Program-made: the position numbers and the translations under genes
Shown: positions 36,302 through 46,521 of the stretch, piece after piece
Layout of the letters: each line of letters begins with the position of its first letter
How positions within the stretch are numbered: the first letter of the stretch is position 1
Assembly (NCBI RefSeq): GCF_029690045.1
Contig: NZ_CP121464.1
Coordinates: 3,224,001-3,288,000, forward strand
Length of the DNA: 64,000 bases
Source of the DNA: Janthinobacterium rivuli
GTDB taxonomy: Bacteria; Pseudomonadota; Gammaproteobacteria; Burkholderiales; Burkholderiaceae_D
Direction of reading: 5' to 3'
The notes under the pieces: model-generated
What the model was told of the DNA's origin: nothing
Databases searched by the model: none
What the model saw: only the letters and a program-made list of their open reading frames with translations

Positions 36302-36909
36302 TGGAAGCCTGGCGCGCGCATGATTTGCTGTGGGTGTCCGGCCTGCCGGACGGCGCATCCTTGCCCGCCTGGGCCGACTCTGCGTGGCTGCAGGATGCAC
36401 CCCTGGTGGTGCGGCGCGCCAGCACCGCGCCCGGGCGCATCCCCGTTGGCCTGCGGGGCATGCTGCGCAGCGAGCGGCATGCGTGCGAAGTGGATGCCGC
36501 CGCCGTCGTGCGCCGCGTGACGCCGGAAATGCTGGCGCATGCGCCAGTGGCGGATTTCTCCTGTGCTGCGCTCGACGCGTTGCGGCAGGTGGCGCCGCTG
36601 CTGGACGCCACGGGCTGGGCGTGGGGGCCGACGGGCGGCGTGGGCTTTGCGCTGGCGAGCAGCTTGCCCGTGCTGCGCGCCGACAGCGACCTCGATCTCG
36701 TGCTGCGCATCGCCGCGCCGCCGGACGCCGCCCAGGCCGAGGCCCTGCGCGCCATCGCGGCGACCGTCACGGCATGCCGGCTGGATCTGCAGATCGACAC
36801 GGGTAGCGGCGGCTTTGCGTATGCCGAGTGGGCGGCGGGGCGGGCCAAGGTCTTGCTGAAAACGGACCGCGGTCCCGTGCTGACGGCTACGCCATGGGCG
36901 CTGGCATGA
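36301..36909 (+). CDS. mdcG: Malonate decarboxylase holo-ACP synthase (phosphoribosyl-dephospho-CoA transferase)
   Basis: Transfers the phosphoribosyl-dephospho-CoA group to S25 of MdcC. It has 202 residues with a nucleotidyltransferase-type motif GPTGGVGFALASSLPVLRADSDLDLVLRI, holding the DxD metal ligands. ATG at 36301 overlaps the madM stop. It overlaps mdcH (ATGA). Confidence 0.9.
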   Translation: MEAWRAHDLLWVSGLPDGASLPAWADSAWLQDAPLVVRRASTAPGRIPVGLRGMLRSERHACEVDAAAVVRRVTPEMLAHAPVADFSCAALDALRQVAPLLDATGWAWGPTGGVGFALASSLPVLRADSDLDLVLRIAAPPDAAQAEALRAIAATVTACRLDLQIDTGSGGFAYAEWAAGRAKVLLKTDRGPVLTATPWALA

Positions 36910-37844
36910 GCGTGCTATTTACCTTTCCCGGCCAGGGCGCCCAGACTCCGGGCATGCTGCATGCGCTGCCCGGCGATGCGGCCGTGGAGACAGCCCTGGC
37001 CGAAGCGGCGGTCGTGCTGGGCCACGATCCATTGGCGCTGGACACGGTCGCCGCGCTGGCGTCGACGCGGGCCGTGCAATTGTGCCTGCTGATCGCGGGC
37101 GTGGCCATGGCGCGTTCCTTGGTCGCGCGCGGCGCGCTGCCTGACATGGTGGCCGGCTTTTCCATCGGAGAGTATGCGGCGGCCGTCGTCGCCGGCGCGC
37201 TCGATTTCACCGATGCCGTGCGCCTGGTGGCGCGGCGCGGCGAATTGATGGAACAGGCGTATCCCGCCGGTTACGGCATGGCGGCCATCATCGGACTTGA
37301 TCTTGCGCAGCTGGAACCCTTGCTGGCGCAAGTGCATGGCGCGGCCACGCCCGTGTATGTCGCCAACCTGAACGCGCCGCGCCAGATCGCCATTGCCGGC
37401 AGCGAACCTGCTTTGCACGCCGTGATGGCACTGGCCCTGGCGCATGGCGCCAGCAAGACCAGGCGCCTGGCCGTCAGCGTGCCGTCGCATTGCCCGTTGA
37501 TGGAGGCTGCCGCGGGCGACATGGCTGCCGCCTTCGATGGTGTGGTAGTGCGCCGGCCATCGCTCGTCTACCTGAGCAGCAGCGCGGCGCGCGCGCTGTT
37601 CGACCCGGCCCGCATCCGCGACAGCCTGGCCGCCAACATGGCGCAGCGCGTGCAGTGGTCCGCTACCGCGCGCCTGGCATGGGAACGGGGCGCCCGGCTG
37701 GCGCTGGAAATGCCGCCTGGCAGCGTCCTCACGCGGCTGACGGCGCCCGACTTCACGGACGGCGTGGCCATCTGCTGCGACGGCAACCGGGGCGACAGCC
37801 TGCTGGCGCTGGTGGGTCGGGAGCTGGGCGGCGAATTGCCTTAG
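36906..37844 (+). CDS. mdcH: Malonyl-CoA:ACP transacylase of malonate decarboxylase
   Basis: Loads malonyl groups onto the holo-MdcC carrier (starter step). The 312-residue protein has the acyltransferase motifs FTFPGQGAQTPGML and GFSIGEYAAAVVAGAL (nucleophile Ser in GFSIGE; a canonical GHSxGE would have His in place of Phe) and ANLNAPRQIAIAGS, and a second catalytic His expected in VPSHCPLM. ATG 36906 overlaps mdcG. The stop overlaps the stop of the convergent receptor gene by four bases. It ends the operon. Confidence 0.93.
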   Translation: MSVLFTFPGQGAQTPGMLHALPGDAAVETALAEAAVVLGHDPLALDTVAALASTRAVQLCLLIAGVAMARSLVARGALPDMVAGFSIGEYAAAVVAGALDFTDAVRLVARRGELMEQAYPAGYGMAAIIGLDLAQLEPLLAQVHGAATPVYVANLNAPRQIAIAGSEPALHAVMALALAHGASKTRRLAVSVPSHCPLMEAAAGDMAAAFDGVVVRRPSLVYLSSSAARALFDPARIRDSLAANMAQRVQWSATARLAWERGARLALEMPPGSVLTRLTAPDFTDGVAICCDGNRGDSLLALVGRELGGELP

Positions 37845-40171
37845 AGTTTCGCGCTTAATCCAATCTGGAAACCCCGGCCCGGCAAGGGCGCGATGTATTT
37901 CAGTGGAGAATTGTGCGGCCTGGCATCGTCATCGAGCAGGTTGGTGCCGCTAATAAACACTTCGAGACCTGCGAACGGTGAATTCGGCACCTGCAGTGCG
38001 CGGCTCACCTGGAAGTTCACCATGGTGTAGCCATCGAGCGGCACTTCCTCGCTGACGCTTTTGCCCAGATACTTCTGCTTGTCATACCAGGTACTGGACA
38101 GCCTGGCCTTCCAGCCCTGGTTTTCCCACAGCACGTTGGCTCCATAGCGGTTGGTGGGCATGTTGGGCAGATAGGCGCCATCGTTGTGCGCGCGCAGCTT
38201 GTCGGGATTGTCCGCCTTGTTCTTGACCAGGTCGGCAAATGCGGAGAGGTTCAGCTTGCCGTAGCCGCCAAGCTGAATCACCTGGGAGGCGTCGATCTCG
38301 AATCCCTTGACCGTCGTATCGGTCTGTTTCCAATATTTCAAGGGCAGGCGATTGGCCATCTGGGCGCCCGAGTGGCCAAGGTAGAGATAGTTCTCGTACT
38401 TCATGACGTAGCCCGTTGCGGACAGCTGGAAGCCGCGATTGGCGAATAAGCCCGTAAGCTCGGTATTTCGCGCGCGCTCGGCTTTCAGGTCCTGGTTGCC
38501 TTCTTCCTGCGTCATGATCGAATAGTGGCGGTTGCTCGCGTACAACTCATTGACGTCGGGTGCTCTTTCCGAGGCGGCATAGCGCAGCTTCGCGCCGAAA
38601 AGCTGGCCTAGCTTAGCCGAGGCCCCCAGGCTATAGCTGTTCAGGCTGAACGACTTGTCCTCGAGTTTGACATTTTTCGCATTCCTCGACGTCTTGAATC
38701 CGCTCTTGCGGATGTCGTGGTCCACTTTTTCATGGCGAAAGCCGGCATCGAAAGTGGCCCAGTCGAGGTCGAGGCTCTCCTTGACGAACAGGGCATTGCT
38801 GACCGTGCTCGCATCGGGCAGGTACAGCTGCGTCCCGCTGCCGGCGATATCCCTGGCTTTATGGCTGAGGCCAAGCAAGCCGCTCAATGGGCCCGCGCGC
38901 CGGTGCGCCAGCAGCAGTTCGGCTTGATTGGTGTCGAACTGGTAATCGTTCGCCTTGGCCGCGCCGAGACGTTCTCCCGACGCATTGTTCAGGCGGGACA
39001 CGCGCAGCTGCGCGCTTTCCATATACGCGACGGGGTCGAGCAGCTTCGCTTCCAGCGCATATTTATCCTGGCTGATCACGACGCCGACGGGCAGCCCCTC
39101 ATCATAGTTCGCGCCGAACGACTTGTTTTCCATGGAAAAGCCCGGCACGCCATACTCGCTATTCTTGGTGTCGAGGCTGACGGCCACGTAGCCGCGATCG
39201 AAAAAGTAGGTGCTGCCGACGGCAAAGTGGGAATTGCTGGCATGGCTGTTGCCCAGGGTGCCATGGTAGTCGGGAGTCACGTCCTTGTTGATCTTGTTTT
39301 GCGCCGTCTTGGGCGTACCGGGCACGTAAGCGGGGTTGGCCGGATTGACGTAGGTCTTGCGCTGCCAGACGGAGGTCGGCTGATTCGTATAGAAGGAAAA
39401 ATCACCGTCGGCCCAGTCCGGATTCTCCTTCATGAACTGGTCGATAAACGGTTGCGACGCCTTGTTGTAGACTTGCTGGACCCTCGCTTCTTTCTGGCAA
39501 CTGTCGGCCAGAAAGGTATTCACGCCGCCCTTCAAGGGGAACAGCTGGCTGTTGCACACGCCCGCCTTGCTGTTGCCAGGAATATCGTAATGCCCGATCT
39601 TCTGGAATGACATCTGCAAATTCGTCGAGAAGCGCTTGCCATCGTTGAAATTCATGCGCAAGCCCTGGGCGTTGGCGTCGTTGAAGCCCTTGCGCAAGAC
39701 GAATTCCAGGTCTTTCTCCTTGCTCTCCATCTTCCTGGAAACGAGGCCGGAATCGACGTCGACGCTGCCGCCAATCGCATTGCCGCCGAAACGCACGCTA
39801 TCGGACGATTTGTTGACGGTCACGCTGCGCGCAAACAGGGGATCGAACGGGATGTTGATGTCGCCGCTGAGCGCATTCATGCCGAGAATGGACTGGCCGT
39901 CTTCGAGTATCTGCACGCGGCTGCCGCTCAGGCTGCGTATCACCGGTGCGCCCGCATTCGGCCCGAAGGCGCTGCTTTGCACGCCCGAGACATGCTCGAG
40001 CATGCCGCCCAAGGTCCTGTTCTGGGCTTGCGTATTCTCGACCAGAACGACGCTGTCGATGCTGGATGGCTTGTCTGCCCGGACTTTGATGGTCTGCAGG
40101 GTGACGTCGTCGGCCGCATAGGCGAGCGGGGCAGTGGACAGCATGGCGGCTGCGAATACGTGATGGCGCAT
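37841..40171 (-). CDS. TonB-dependent outer-membrane receptor
   Basis: A 776-residue receptor: signal peptide (MRHHVFAAAMLSTAPLAYA), plug (LGGMLEHVSGVQSSAFGPNAGAPVIRSLSGSRVQILEDGQSILGM, GGNAIGGSVDVDSG) and barrel ending in GLSAKL. It resembles the ZnuD/CopA-like Zn or haem-type branch by its plug wording (SGSRVQILEDG), but the ligand is not fixed. There is no Fur box directly upstream; instead a set of TGCAA half-sites lies at 40233-40292. It is oriented with the PepSY gene upstream. Confidence 0.85.
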   Translation of the reverse strand: MRHHVFAAAMLSTAPLAYAADDVTLQTIKVRADKPSSIDSVVLVENTQAQNRTLGGMLEHVSGVQSSAFGPNAGAPVIRSLSGSRVQILEDGQSILGMNALSGDINIPFDPLFARSVTVNKSSDSVRFGGNAIGGSVDVDSGLVSRKMESKEKDLEFVLRKGFNDANAQGLRMNFNDGKRFSTNLQMSFQKIGHYDIPGNSKAGVCNSQLFPLKGGVNTFLADSCQKEARVQQVYNKASQPFIDQFMKENPDWADGDFSFYTNQPTSVWQRKTYVNPANPAYVPGTPKTAQNKINKDVTPDYHGTLGNSHASNSHFAVGSTYFFDRGYVAVSLDTKNSEYGVPGFSMENKSFGANYDEGLPVGVVISQDKYALEAKLLDPVAYMESAQLRVSRLNNASGERLGAAKANDYQFDTNQAELLLAHRRAGPLSGLLGLSHKARDIAGSGTQLYLPDASTVSNALFVKESLDLDWATFDAGFRHEKVDHDIRKSGFKTSRNAKNVKLEDKSFSLNSYSLGASAKLGQLFGAKLRYAASERAPDVNELYASNRHYSIMTQEEGNQDLKAERARNTELTGLFANRGFQLSATGYVMKYENYLYLGHSGAQMANRLPLKYWKQTDTTVKGFEIDASQVIQLGGYGKLNLSAFADLVKNKADNPDKLRAHNDGAYLPNMPTNRYGANVLWENQGWKARLSSTWYDKQKYLGKSVSEEVPLDGYTMVNFQVSRALQVPNSPFAGLEVFISGTNLLDDDARPHNSPLKYIAPLPGRGFQIGLSAKL

Positions 40172-40232
40172 AAGACTCTCTAAAAAGACGGAATGGGTGC
40201 TGGCGCTGGACGCAGGCGCAGCGCGAAGGCAT

Positions 40233-40292
40233 AAATGCAATTGAGTTGCAATAATAGCTTTCGTTCAGCGCTATTGCAAGTAAACTGCATTT
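40233..40292. promoter_or_regulatory. Nested TGCAA/TTGCA inverted repeats upstream of the receptor
   Basis: TGCAA-TTGAG-TTGCA lies at 40236-40250; TTGCAATA (40246-40253) pairs exactly with TATTGCAA (40272-40279); AAATGCA (40233-40239) pairs with TGCATTT (40286-40292). Three overlapping symmetric pairs suggest a multi-site operator for a metal-type repressor. It is not the GATAAT-type Fur box found elsewhere in the window. Confidence 0.55.
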
Positions 40293-40318
40293 AGCCGCAT
40301 GGAAAGCGCAGCGCGGAC

Positions 40319-40336
40319 AGCCGGCATGTGCCGGCT
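40319..40336. repeat. Short hairpin between PepSY gene and receptor gene
   Basis: AGCCGGCA-TG-TGCCGGCT is an 18-bp near-perfect palindrome. It lies between the stop of the PepSY gene (40445, minus strand) and the operator of the receptor gene. It may terminate or attenuate read-through; no T-run follows. Confidence 0.4.
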
Positions 40337-40444
40337 ACCGTGTAGCAAAGTGCGGAGGTGGGGTGGAGTTACGCGGTGCGCGTGTGCGGCGCAGGCTGAA
40401 TGCGTCCGCCTGCGCCGTGATGGGGGTGCTGCTTCAGGTAAGCT

Positions 40445-41692
40445 TCAATGGCTTCGCGCCTGCAGCCGGCGCGCGCGCCGTTTGCGTTCCCAGATGACGA
40501 TGCCCGTCACCGACAGCATGGCCACCATCACGCCCATGAAGGACATCATGATGCGGCCTGGCAAGCCGAGGATGCGGCCCGAGTGCAGGGGGAATTGCAG
40601 TTGCACGAAGACGTCGGCCGCCGTGCCTTCCCATGGCTTGTGCTGGCCGATGATGCTGCCGTCCATGCCGTCGACGTAGAGGTTCGACAGGCCCATGCCG
40701 GCCGCGCCGAATTCGTCGGCCGGGTCGAAGAAGGAGACGTTGTAGAACGAGTAATTGCCGCCATAATAAATGCCGCCGATGGGCGCCGTGATGCCACGCT
40801 GCACGGCCTGCTTTTTGGCGATGTCCACGGCTTGCTCGAAACCGATCACGGGCGTGATGTAGGTGCCGTACGGTGCCGGCGTCTGCGTTTCGTACGGTCC
40901 CGGCGTGGTGGTGGAGACGAGCGACATGACGGGATAAAATACTTCGCGGTACAGGTTCAGCGAGAACGAGGTAAACGCGACAACAATAATGACGGCCCAC
41001 ACCCACAGGCCGCCCGCGCGGTGCAGGTCGAAATTGAGCTTGTAGCCGCCGGCCGCCCAGCGCACGACCCACGACGGTTTCCAGCGCTGCCACCAGCTGG
41101 CGGCGTCGCGGTGGCGCGGCGTTTCGTCTTGCGCGCGCGGGCGCAAACGGCGCGGCGTGGTCAGGTAAAACGCCACCATGCTGTCGAGCAGCCAGATCAG
41201 GGCAACCGTCCCCATCAGCCAGTAACCCCAGCGGTCCGTACCCCAGAAGGCGGGCACGTGCAGGCTGTAGTGCAGATGGCGCAGGAACGGCATCAGGCTG
41301 CGGCGCGACAGGGAAATGGCCGTCGAATCGCGCGTGCCCGTGATCTGCGCCGTGACGGGGTCGATGTAGACGGTGTTGTAGTCGAGCACGAACGGCTTGT
41401 TGGTGGCCGGATCAGTGAGGGGGCGCACCATGAAGGCGCCCGCATGGCCTTCTTCCAGGCCCAGGGTCATGTAATTGACTTCCACGCGCGGATCGGCGGC
41501 GGCGACTTTTTGCGCCAGCACAAATGGTTGCTGCAGGGGACCGCGGCCCGGTGTGTCCATGATGTCCGCGTTGAGCCACTCGTCCAGTTCGTGGTCCCAC
41601 GACGTGACGGCGCCCGTGAGGCCCGCAACGATGAGGAAGAGGGCGATGGTGAGACCGGCCCAGCGGTGTATGACAGTCCAGAAAGCGCGCAT
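40445..41692 (-). CDS. PepSY-associated membrane protein
   Basis: A 415-residue inner-membrane protein with four helices and PepSY-type extracytoplasmic domains: RAFWTVIHRWAGLTIALFLIVAGLTGAVTSWDHELDEWL at the start, FLRHLHYSLHVP, KLNFDLHRAGGLWVWAVIIVVAFTSFSLNLYREVF and GRIMMSFMGVMVAMLSVTGIVIWERKRRARR at the end. Conserved His in the helices suggest haem binding, as in the ferric-siderophore reductases of this family (FoxB/PiuB-like). The start ATG 41692 has AAGG upstream. A Fur box precedes it, so reduction of imported iron complexes is the likely role. Confidence 0.85.
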   Translation of the reverse strand: MRAFWTVIHRWAGLTIALFLIVAGLTGAVTSWDHELDEWLNADIMDTPGRGPLQQPFVLAQKVAAADPRVEVNYMTLGLEEGHAGAFMVRPLTDPATNKPFVLDYNTVYIDPVTAQITGTRDSTAISLSRRSLMPFLRHLHYSLHVPAFWGTDRWGYWLMGTVALIWLLDSMVAFYLTTPRRLRPRAQDETPRHRDAASWWQRWKPSWVVRWAAGGYKLNFDLHRAGGLWVWAVIIVVAFTSFSLNLYREVFYPVMSLVSTTTPGPYETQTPAPYGTYITPVIGFEQAVDIAKKQAVQRGITAPIGGIYYGGNYSFYNVSFFDPADEFGAAGMGLSNLYVDGMDGSIIGQHKPWEGTAADVFVQLQFPLHSGRILGLPGRIMMSFMGVMVAMLSVTGIVIWERKRRARRLQARSH

Positions 41693-41780
41693 GCGGTACA
41701 AACCTTCAACATGAAACCGGCTTGTTACCGCCAGCAGGCGCCACCAGGGCGCACAGGGCCAGGCACGAGCCTGACATTTT

Positions 41781-41805
41781 GATAATGGGAATCGTTCTCA
41801 TTATC
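41781..41805. promoter_or_regulatory. Fur box upstream of the PepSY gene
   Basis: GATAATG and CATTATC are exact reverse complements over 25 bp; the core AATGGGAATCGTTCTCATT (41784-41802) resembles the Fur operator with two mismatches in symmetry. It is 89 bp before the PepSY start and 120 bp before the divergent hydrolase. Iron repression of the PepSY gene is likely. Confidence 0.75.
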
Positions 41806-41925
41806 CGCCGTGACGCGGCGTTTGTCCAGCGCCACTGATGTTGCCCAAGGTTAAATAGCGCATGCTAAGATGCTAGCAAGAAGTTAATTTACATTCCACA
41901 TGGAAATATTCAAGGCTGAAGCGGC

Positions 41926-42755
41926 ATGCGCATAGAAGACCGGAACAATGTCCGCATTCGCGAATGCAGCGCCGTGCCGCCAAGGCACGCGGCAGCCACC
42001 ATGGTGTTCATGCATGGCTTTGGCTGCGATCAAACCATGTGGCGCTACCTGGAACCGCTGTTTCGCCCCCACTACCGCACCGTGCTGTTCGACCTGGTCG
42101 GCAGCGGCGCTTCCGACCTGGACGCCTATGATTTCGAAAGCTACGCGCGGCTCGACGCGCATGGCGCCGATTTGCGCCGGGTCATCCATGCCGTTGGCGG
42201 CGGCCCCGTGATTTGCGTCGGCCATTCCGTCAGCGCCATGAGTGCCTTGCTGGCGACCATTGCCGAACCGGAGCTGTTCGCCGCGCAAGTCATGCTGGCG
42301 CCGTCACCGTGCTATGTCGACGATGCGGCGGCCGGCTACCGTGGCGGCTTCAGCCGTGCCGATATCGACGACTTGCTCGATGCCATGGACAGCAATTACC
42401 TGGGCTGGTCCGCCGGCATGGCGCCTGCCATCATGGGCGCGCCCGACCAGCCGGTGCTGGCAGGCGACCTGGTGAGCAGCTTTTGCCGCACGGATCCCGC
42501 CATCGCCCGGCATTTCGCGCAAGCGACGTTCTTGTCCGACCACCGCGCCGTCTTGCCGCACAACAGCATACCGGCCCTGATCGTGCAATGCAGCGACGAC
42601 TTCATCGCGCCGCCGTTTGTGGGCGACTACCTGCGCGAGATGCTGCCGCACAGCAGCCTGCACGTGGTCGACAATGTCGGCCATTGCCCGCACATGAGCG
42701 CGCCCGATGCCAGCTACCGCGCCGTCCGCCACTTTCTCGACGGCCTGCACCTGTA

Positions 42756-42756
<1 letters not shown>
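41926..42756 (+). CDS. RsbQ-like alpha/beta hydrolase
   Basis: A 276-residue alpha/beta hydrolase of the RsbQ/D14/KAI2 type. Nucleophile S101 is in VGHSVSAMSALL, D225 in CSDDFIAPPF, and H253 in DNVGHCPHMSAP. The N-terminal VFMHGFGCDQTMWRYL and TVLFDLVGSGASDLDAYD are close to RsbQ. In Bacillus RsbQ provides a small-molecule signal to the PAS domain of RsbP. Here its stop overlaps the start of a PAS kinase (TAATG), so an analogous signalling pair is likely. The natural ligand is unknown. Confidence 0.88.
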
Positions 42757-44303
<1,547 letters not shown>

Positions 44304-44747
44304 GTTGCCGCAGGGCCGTCCGGCCCGCATGCGGCAGCCATTGCCTGCGCCTGTTCGCCTCCCCATCATCTATTTCCGTTGGAATACCTCACTTGTTTGC
44401 GGTAAATCAAACACGGAATACCAATACTCAATTCATAAAAAATTTCATTTAAAAATTAAATGTTATTAATGGATAGATTCTGATTATTATTAAAAATAAT
44501 TTGACTTGAAAAAATAATTAAAATATCCTCTCATCGTGGTTGCGATAATGCGGGTCAAAAAATATTATTGATCATCAAGCGCACGATATTATCGATAGAT
44601 TTGGTGATTTATTGATATATTCTGTGTATTTTTAATTGATACATTTCGCGTATTTTTATGCGCCAGTGATGAATTCCGATTGCGTGCGAAGCGCTGCCGG
44701 TAATTTGACTGGATCTTCGTTATTTCATCGCACAAAGGATAGTTGTA
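44304..44747. other. AT-rich intergenic island before the AidA-type gene
   Basis: From about 44390 on, the sequence is strikingly AT-rich against a GC-rich background and holds no convincing coding frame on either strand; a minus-strand open frame over the next gene is a shadow. It holds two adjacent 24-bp direct repeats at 44612-44659. It is probably the long promoter/leader region of the AidA gene or recently acquired DNA. Confidence 0.7.
44612..44659. repeat. Two tandem 24-bp direct repeats
   Basis: Units at 44612-44635 and 44636-44659 are immediately adjacent and agree at 19 of 24 positions; both begin TTGATA and share GTATTTTTA near the end. They lie about 90 bp upstream of the AidA ATG at 44748. 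The spacing (about two helical turns) would suit a dimeric regulator, or they may be AT-rich promoter elements. Confidence 0.6.
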
Positions 44748-45179
44748 ATGTTTAATTCCATTCCAAATAGGGGTAAATCCATGGCAACAATTAACGTACT
44801 GGTGGCGGTCAATGTCGGTCAGGCAGTGGCGCAAAAAAATCTGAGCAAGTATGTCTTCATGGTCGACACGACGGGCTACTCGGGCAACGGCAACGAAGGC
44901 GGCAATGAACTGGTGACCACCTGCCAGAACGGCGACACCATCGTCTGGAACGTCGAATCGCTGGACCCGGCCGAGCAGGTTTCCATTCACAGCTTCGGTG
45001 GCACCGCCATCAGCAATGGCATGATCAATCCGGCGCCTTACCCGCAATACAGCAATACCGTATGGGGCGGCCGCGTGAATGCCAAAGGCAGCAATGTGCA
45101 ATATACGATGACCTTGTTGCTGGCGGGTAATACGCTGCTGACCTTCGATCCGTTCATCGTGGCGTCGAATCCGCAATAA
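44748..45179 (+). CDS. AidA/PixA family protein
   Basis: A 143-residue member of the AidA/PixA inclusion-body family: INVLVAVNVGQAVAQKNLSKYVFMVDTTGYSGNGNEGGNELVTTCQNGDTIVWNVESLDP is the family core, and MTLLLAGNTLLTFDPFIVAS its end. AidA is a quorum-sensing-linked protein in Burkholderia and Ralstonia; PixA forms inclusions in Xenorhabdus. ATG 44748 follows AAGGA; ATG 44781 (MATINVL) is an alternative that fits homologues better. A strong terminator follows. No lux-type gene is in the window. Confidence 0.85.
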   Translation: MFNSIPNRGKSMATINVLVAVNVGQAVAQKNLSKYVFMVDTTGYSGNGNEGGNELVTTCQNGDTIVWNVESLDPAEQVSIHSFGGTAISNGMINPAPYPQYSNTVWGGRVNAKGSNVQYTMTLLLAGNTLLTFDPFIVASNPQ

Positions 45180-45189
45180 GCGAGGTGAT

Positions 45190-45224
45190 GGCCATGTCCG
45201 GCACCTTGCGCGCATGGCCTTTTT
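45190..45224 (+). terminator. Intrinsic terminator after the AidA gene
   Basis: GGCCATG (45190-45196) pairs with CATGGCC (45213-45219) around a 16-base loop and is followed at once by TTTTT, then GTTTT. It begins 11 bases after the AidA stop. A textbook Rho-independent terminator on the + strand. Confidence 0.75.
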
Positions 45225-45491
45225 GTTTTGATGTTTCTTTAAAAGAATATTTTCCTGATACCCTGGATTGCTAATTGATTCATTGGTTTCCTTGCTCTGA
45301 TTAAATGCTCCGCTGCGCGGCAGTATAATTAATTGTTTCCTCTCTCGCTTATCGAAACGAGTCCCCGGTCTTTTCAATCGTTATTCCCTTCGCGTGTTTT
45401 TTTCTACCCGTCGTATAATGTGGCCGCGGCAACCATCCTTCTTGGTGCCGGACACCGTTTATGGTAACGACGCGCTTGCGAAGAATAAATA
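45225..45491. promoter_or_regulatory. Intergenic region with -10 element and leader hairpin
   Basis: No coding region is seen. TATAAT at 45414-45419 is a good -10 box, without a clear -35. Soon after it, CGGCAACCA (45427-45435) and TGGTGCCG (45443-45450) can pair with one bulged base, giving a leader hairpin. The gene at 45492 would start about 70 bases after the promoter. Confidence 0.45.
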
Positions 45492-46010
45492 ATGGAACAA
45501 TTGACGGAACTTGAGCTGGAATGCTTCCGGCTGCGCCATGGAGATGGCCGGGCGGACCGCTGCGTGGACTGGGCCGTGGAGCGCTTGCGCCTGGATCAGG
45601 AGGGCGACGACCTGAATATCGTGCTGCTGGCCAGCGCCCGGGGCGTTGACGAGGTGCTACCCTTGACCGAGGCCATCATCGGACGCTACCGCGGCGACGC
45701 GCGCCTGGAGGAACAATTCCTCGCTGGCAAATACATCGTCGAACTGCGCGCCGCCTATCTGGCAGGCAGCGAAAGCGTGCAGTCGCTCGACGCCAGGCTG
45801 ACGCGCCTGTATCCGGCGCTGGGCTATCCCGACTGGCTGGTCATGCTGAGCCGCAATTGCGAATACGCGCTCGACGTGCCCGATTTTCAGCAGCCGTTTG
45901 AACTGGAATTCGACTACATCGCAAGCTTGTGGGTAGAAGCGGACGATGTCGGCGGCTTTGAGCGGCGGTATGACCGCGAGAGGTCGAACCGGCAAGGCAT
46001 GCCTTGCTGA
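45492..46010 (+). CDS. Hypothetical protein
   Basis: Not recognised. It encodes 172 residues, acidic, soluble, largely alpha-helical by appearance (ELTELELECFRLRHGDGRADRCVDWAVERLRLDQEGDD). No signal peptide or helix for the membrane. It follows a -10 element at 45414 and is 63 bp before another orphan of similar style. Such small acidic pairs can be immunity proteins, but no toxin is adjacent. The start has only an AAGAA upstream. Confidence 0.55.
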   Translation: MEQLTELELECFRLRHGDGRADRCVDWAVERLRLDQEGDDLNIVLLASARGVDEVLPLTEAIIGRYRGDARLEEQFLAGKYIVELRAAYLAGSESVQSLDARLTRLYPALGYPDWLVMLSRNCEYALDVPDFQQPFELEFDYIASLWVEADDVGGFERRYDRERSNRQGMPC

Positions 46011-46073
46011 ACGAAGCTTGAGCTCATCAATATTCAGCCGTACTGATACATGCCTGATGCATGACTTGATTAC

Positions 46074-46478
46074 ATGAAGAAAATCGATATTTTTGTCTGT
46101 TCCGACGCCGGGATGCGCGCCTGTGCCAGCTGGGAAGATGCCTTCGATGCGTTTCCCGTCACCGGCATCACCTTGCCAGGGGAACTCGATTTTGCATCGC
46201 TGGGTCAATTGCTGACCCAGTCGGCAGAGCCGGTGCTGCGGCCCCTGCGGATCGAGGGGCGCGACATACACGTATTCAATGATGCGATTGCGCAAGCGAT
46301 AGGCCGGATGGCGGATGACGACTTGCTGGCGCTTGCCGTGGCATGGTCCAGGACGGCGCCATGGGCGGACCTGAATGTCCAGCCATGCGATCTGGCCGGA
46401 TTGTTGATGGAATTGAAATCAAACTGGCATCGGTCCGCCACGCCGGACAAGGCGCTGTTTGCGTGGGTGGACGCTTAA
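46074..46478 (+). CDS. Hypothetical protein
   Basis: Not recognised. It encodes 134 residues, acidic, soluble (MKKIDIFVCSDAGMRACASWEDAFDAFPV, LALAVAWSRTAPWADLNVQPCDLAGLLMEL). The Trp-rich C-terminal half resembles small immunity or DUF1877-like proteins in style only. It lies 63 bp after the previous unknown gene in the same direction and may share its transcript. It converges on the MFS gene. Confidence 0.55.
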   Translation: MKKIDIFVCSDAGMRACASWEDAFDAFPVTGITLPGELDFASLGQLLTQSAEPVLRPLRIEGRDIHVFNDAIAQAIGRMADDDLLALAVAWSRTAPWADLNVQPCDLAGLLMELKSNWHRSATPDKALFAWVDA

Positions 46479-46521
46479 GGCCGCCGGGCGCTGACGCGCC
46501 AGCGGCCGCCTGCTTATTCCA

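Noticed and set aside
44589..45377. A 262-residue minus-strand frame over the AidA gene
   Set aside because: It spans the AT-rich region and the terminator, has no recognised domain, and is antisense to the AidA gene with its own ribosome site.
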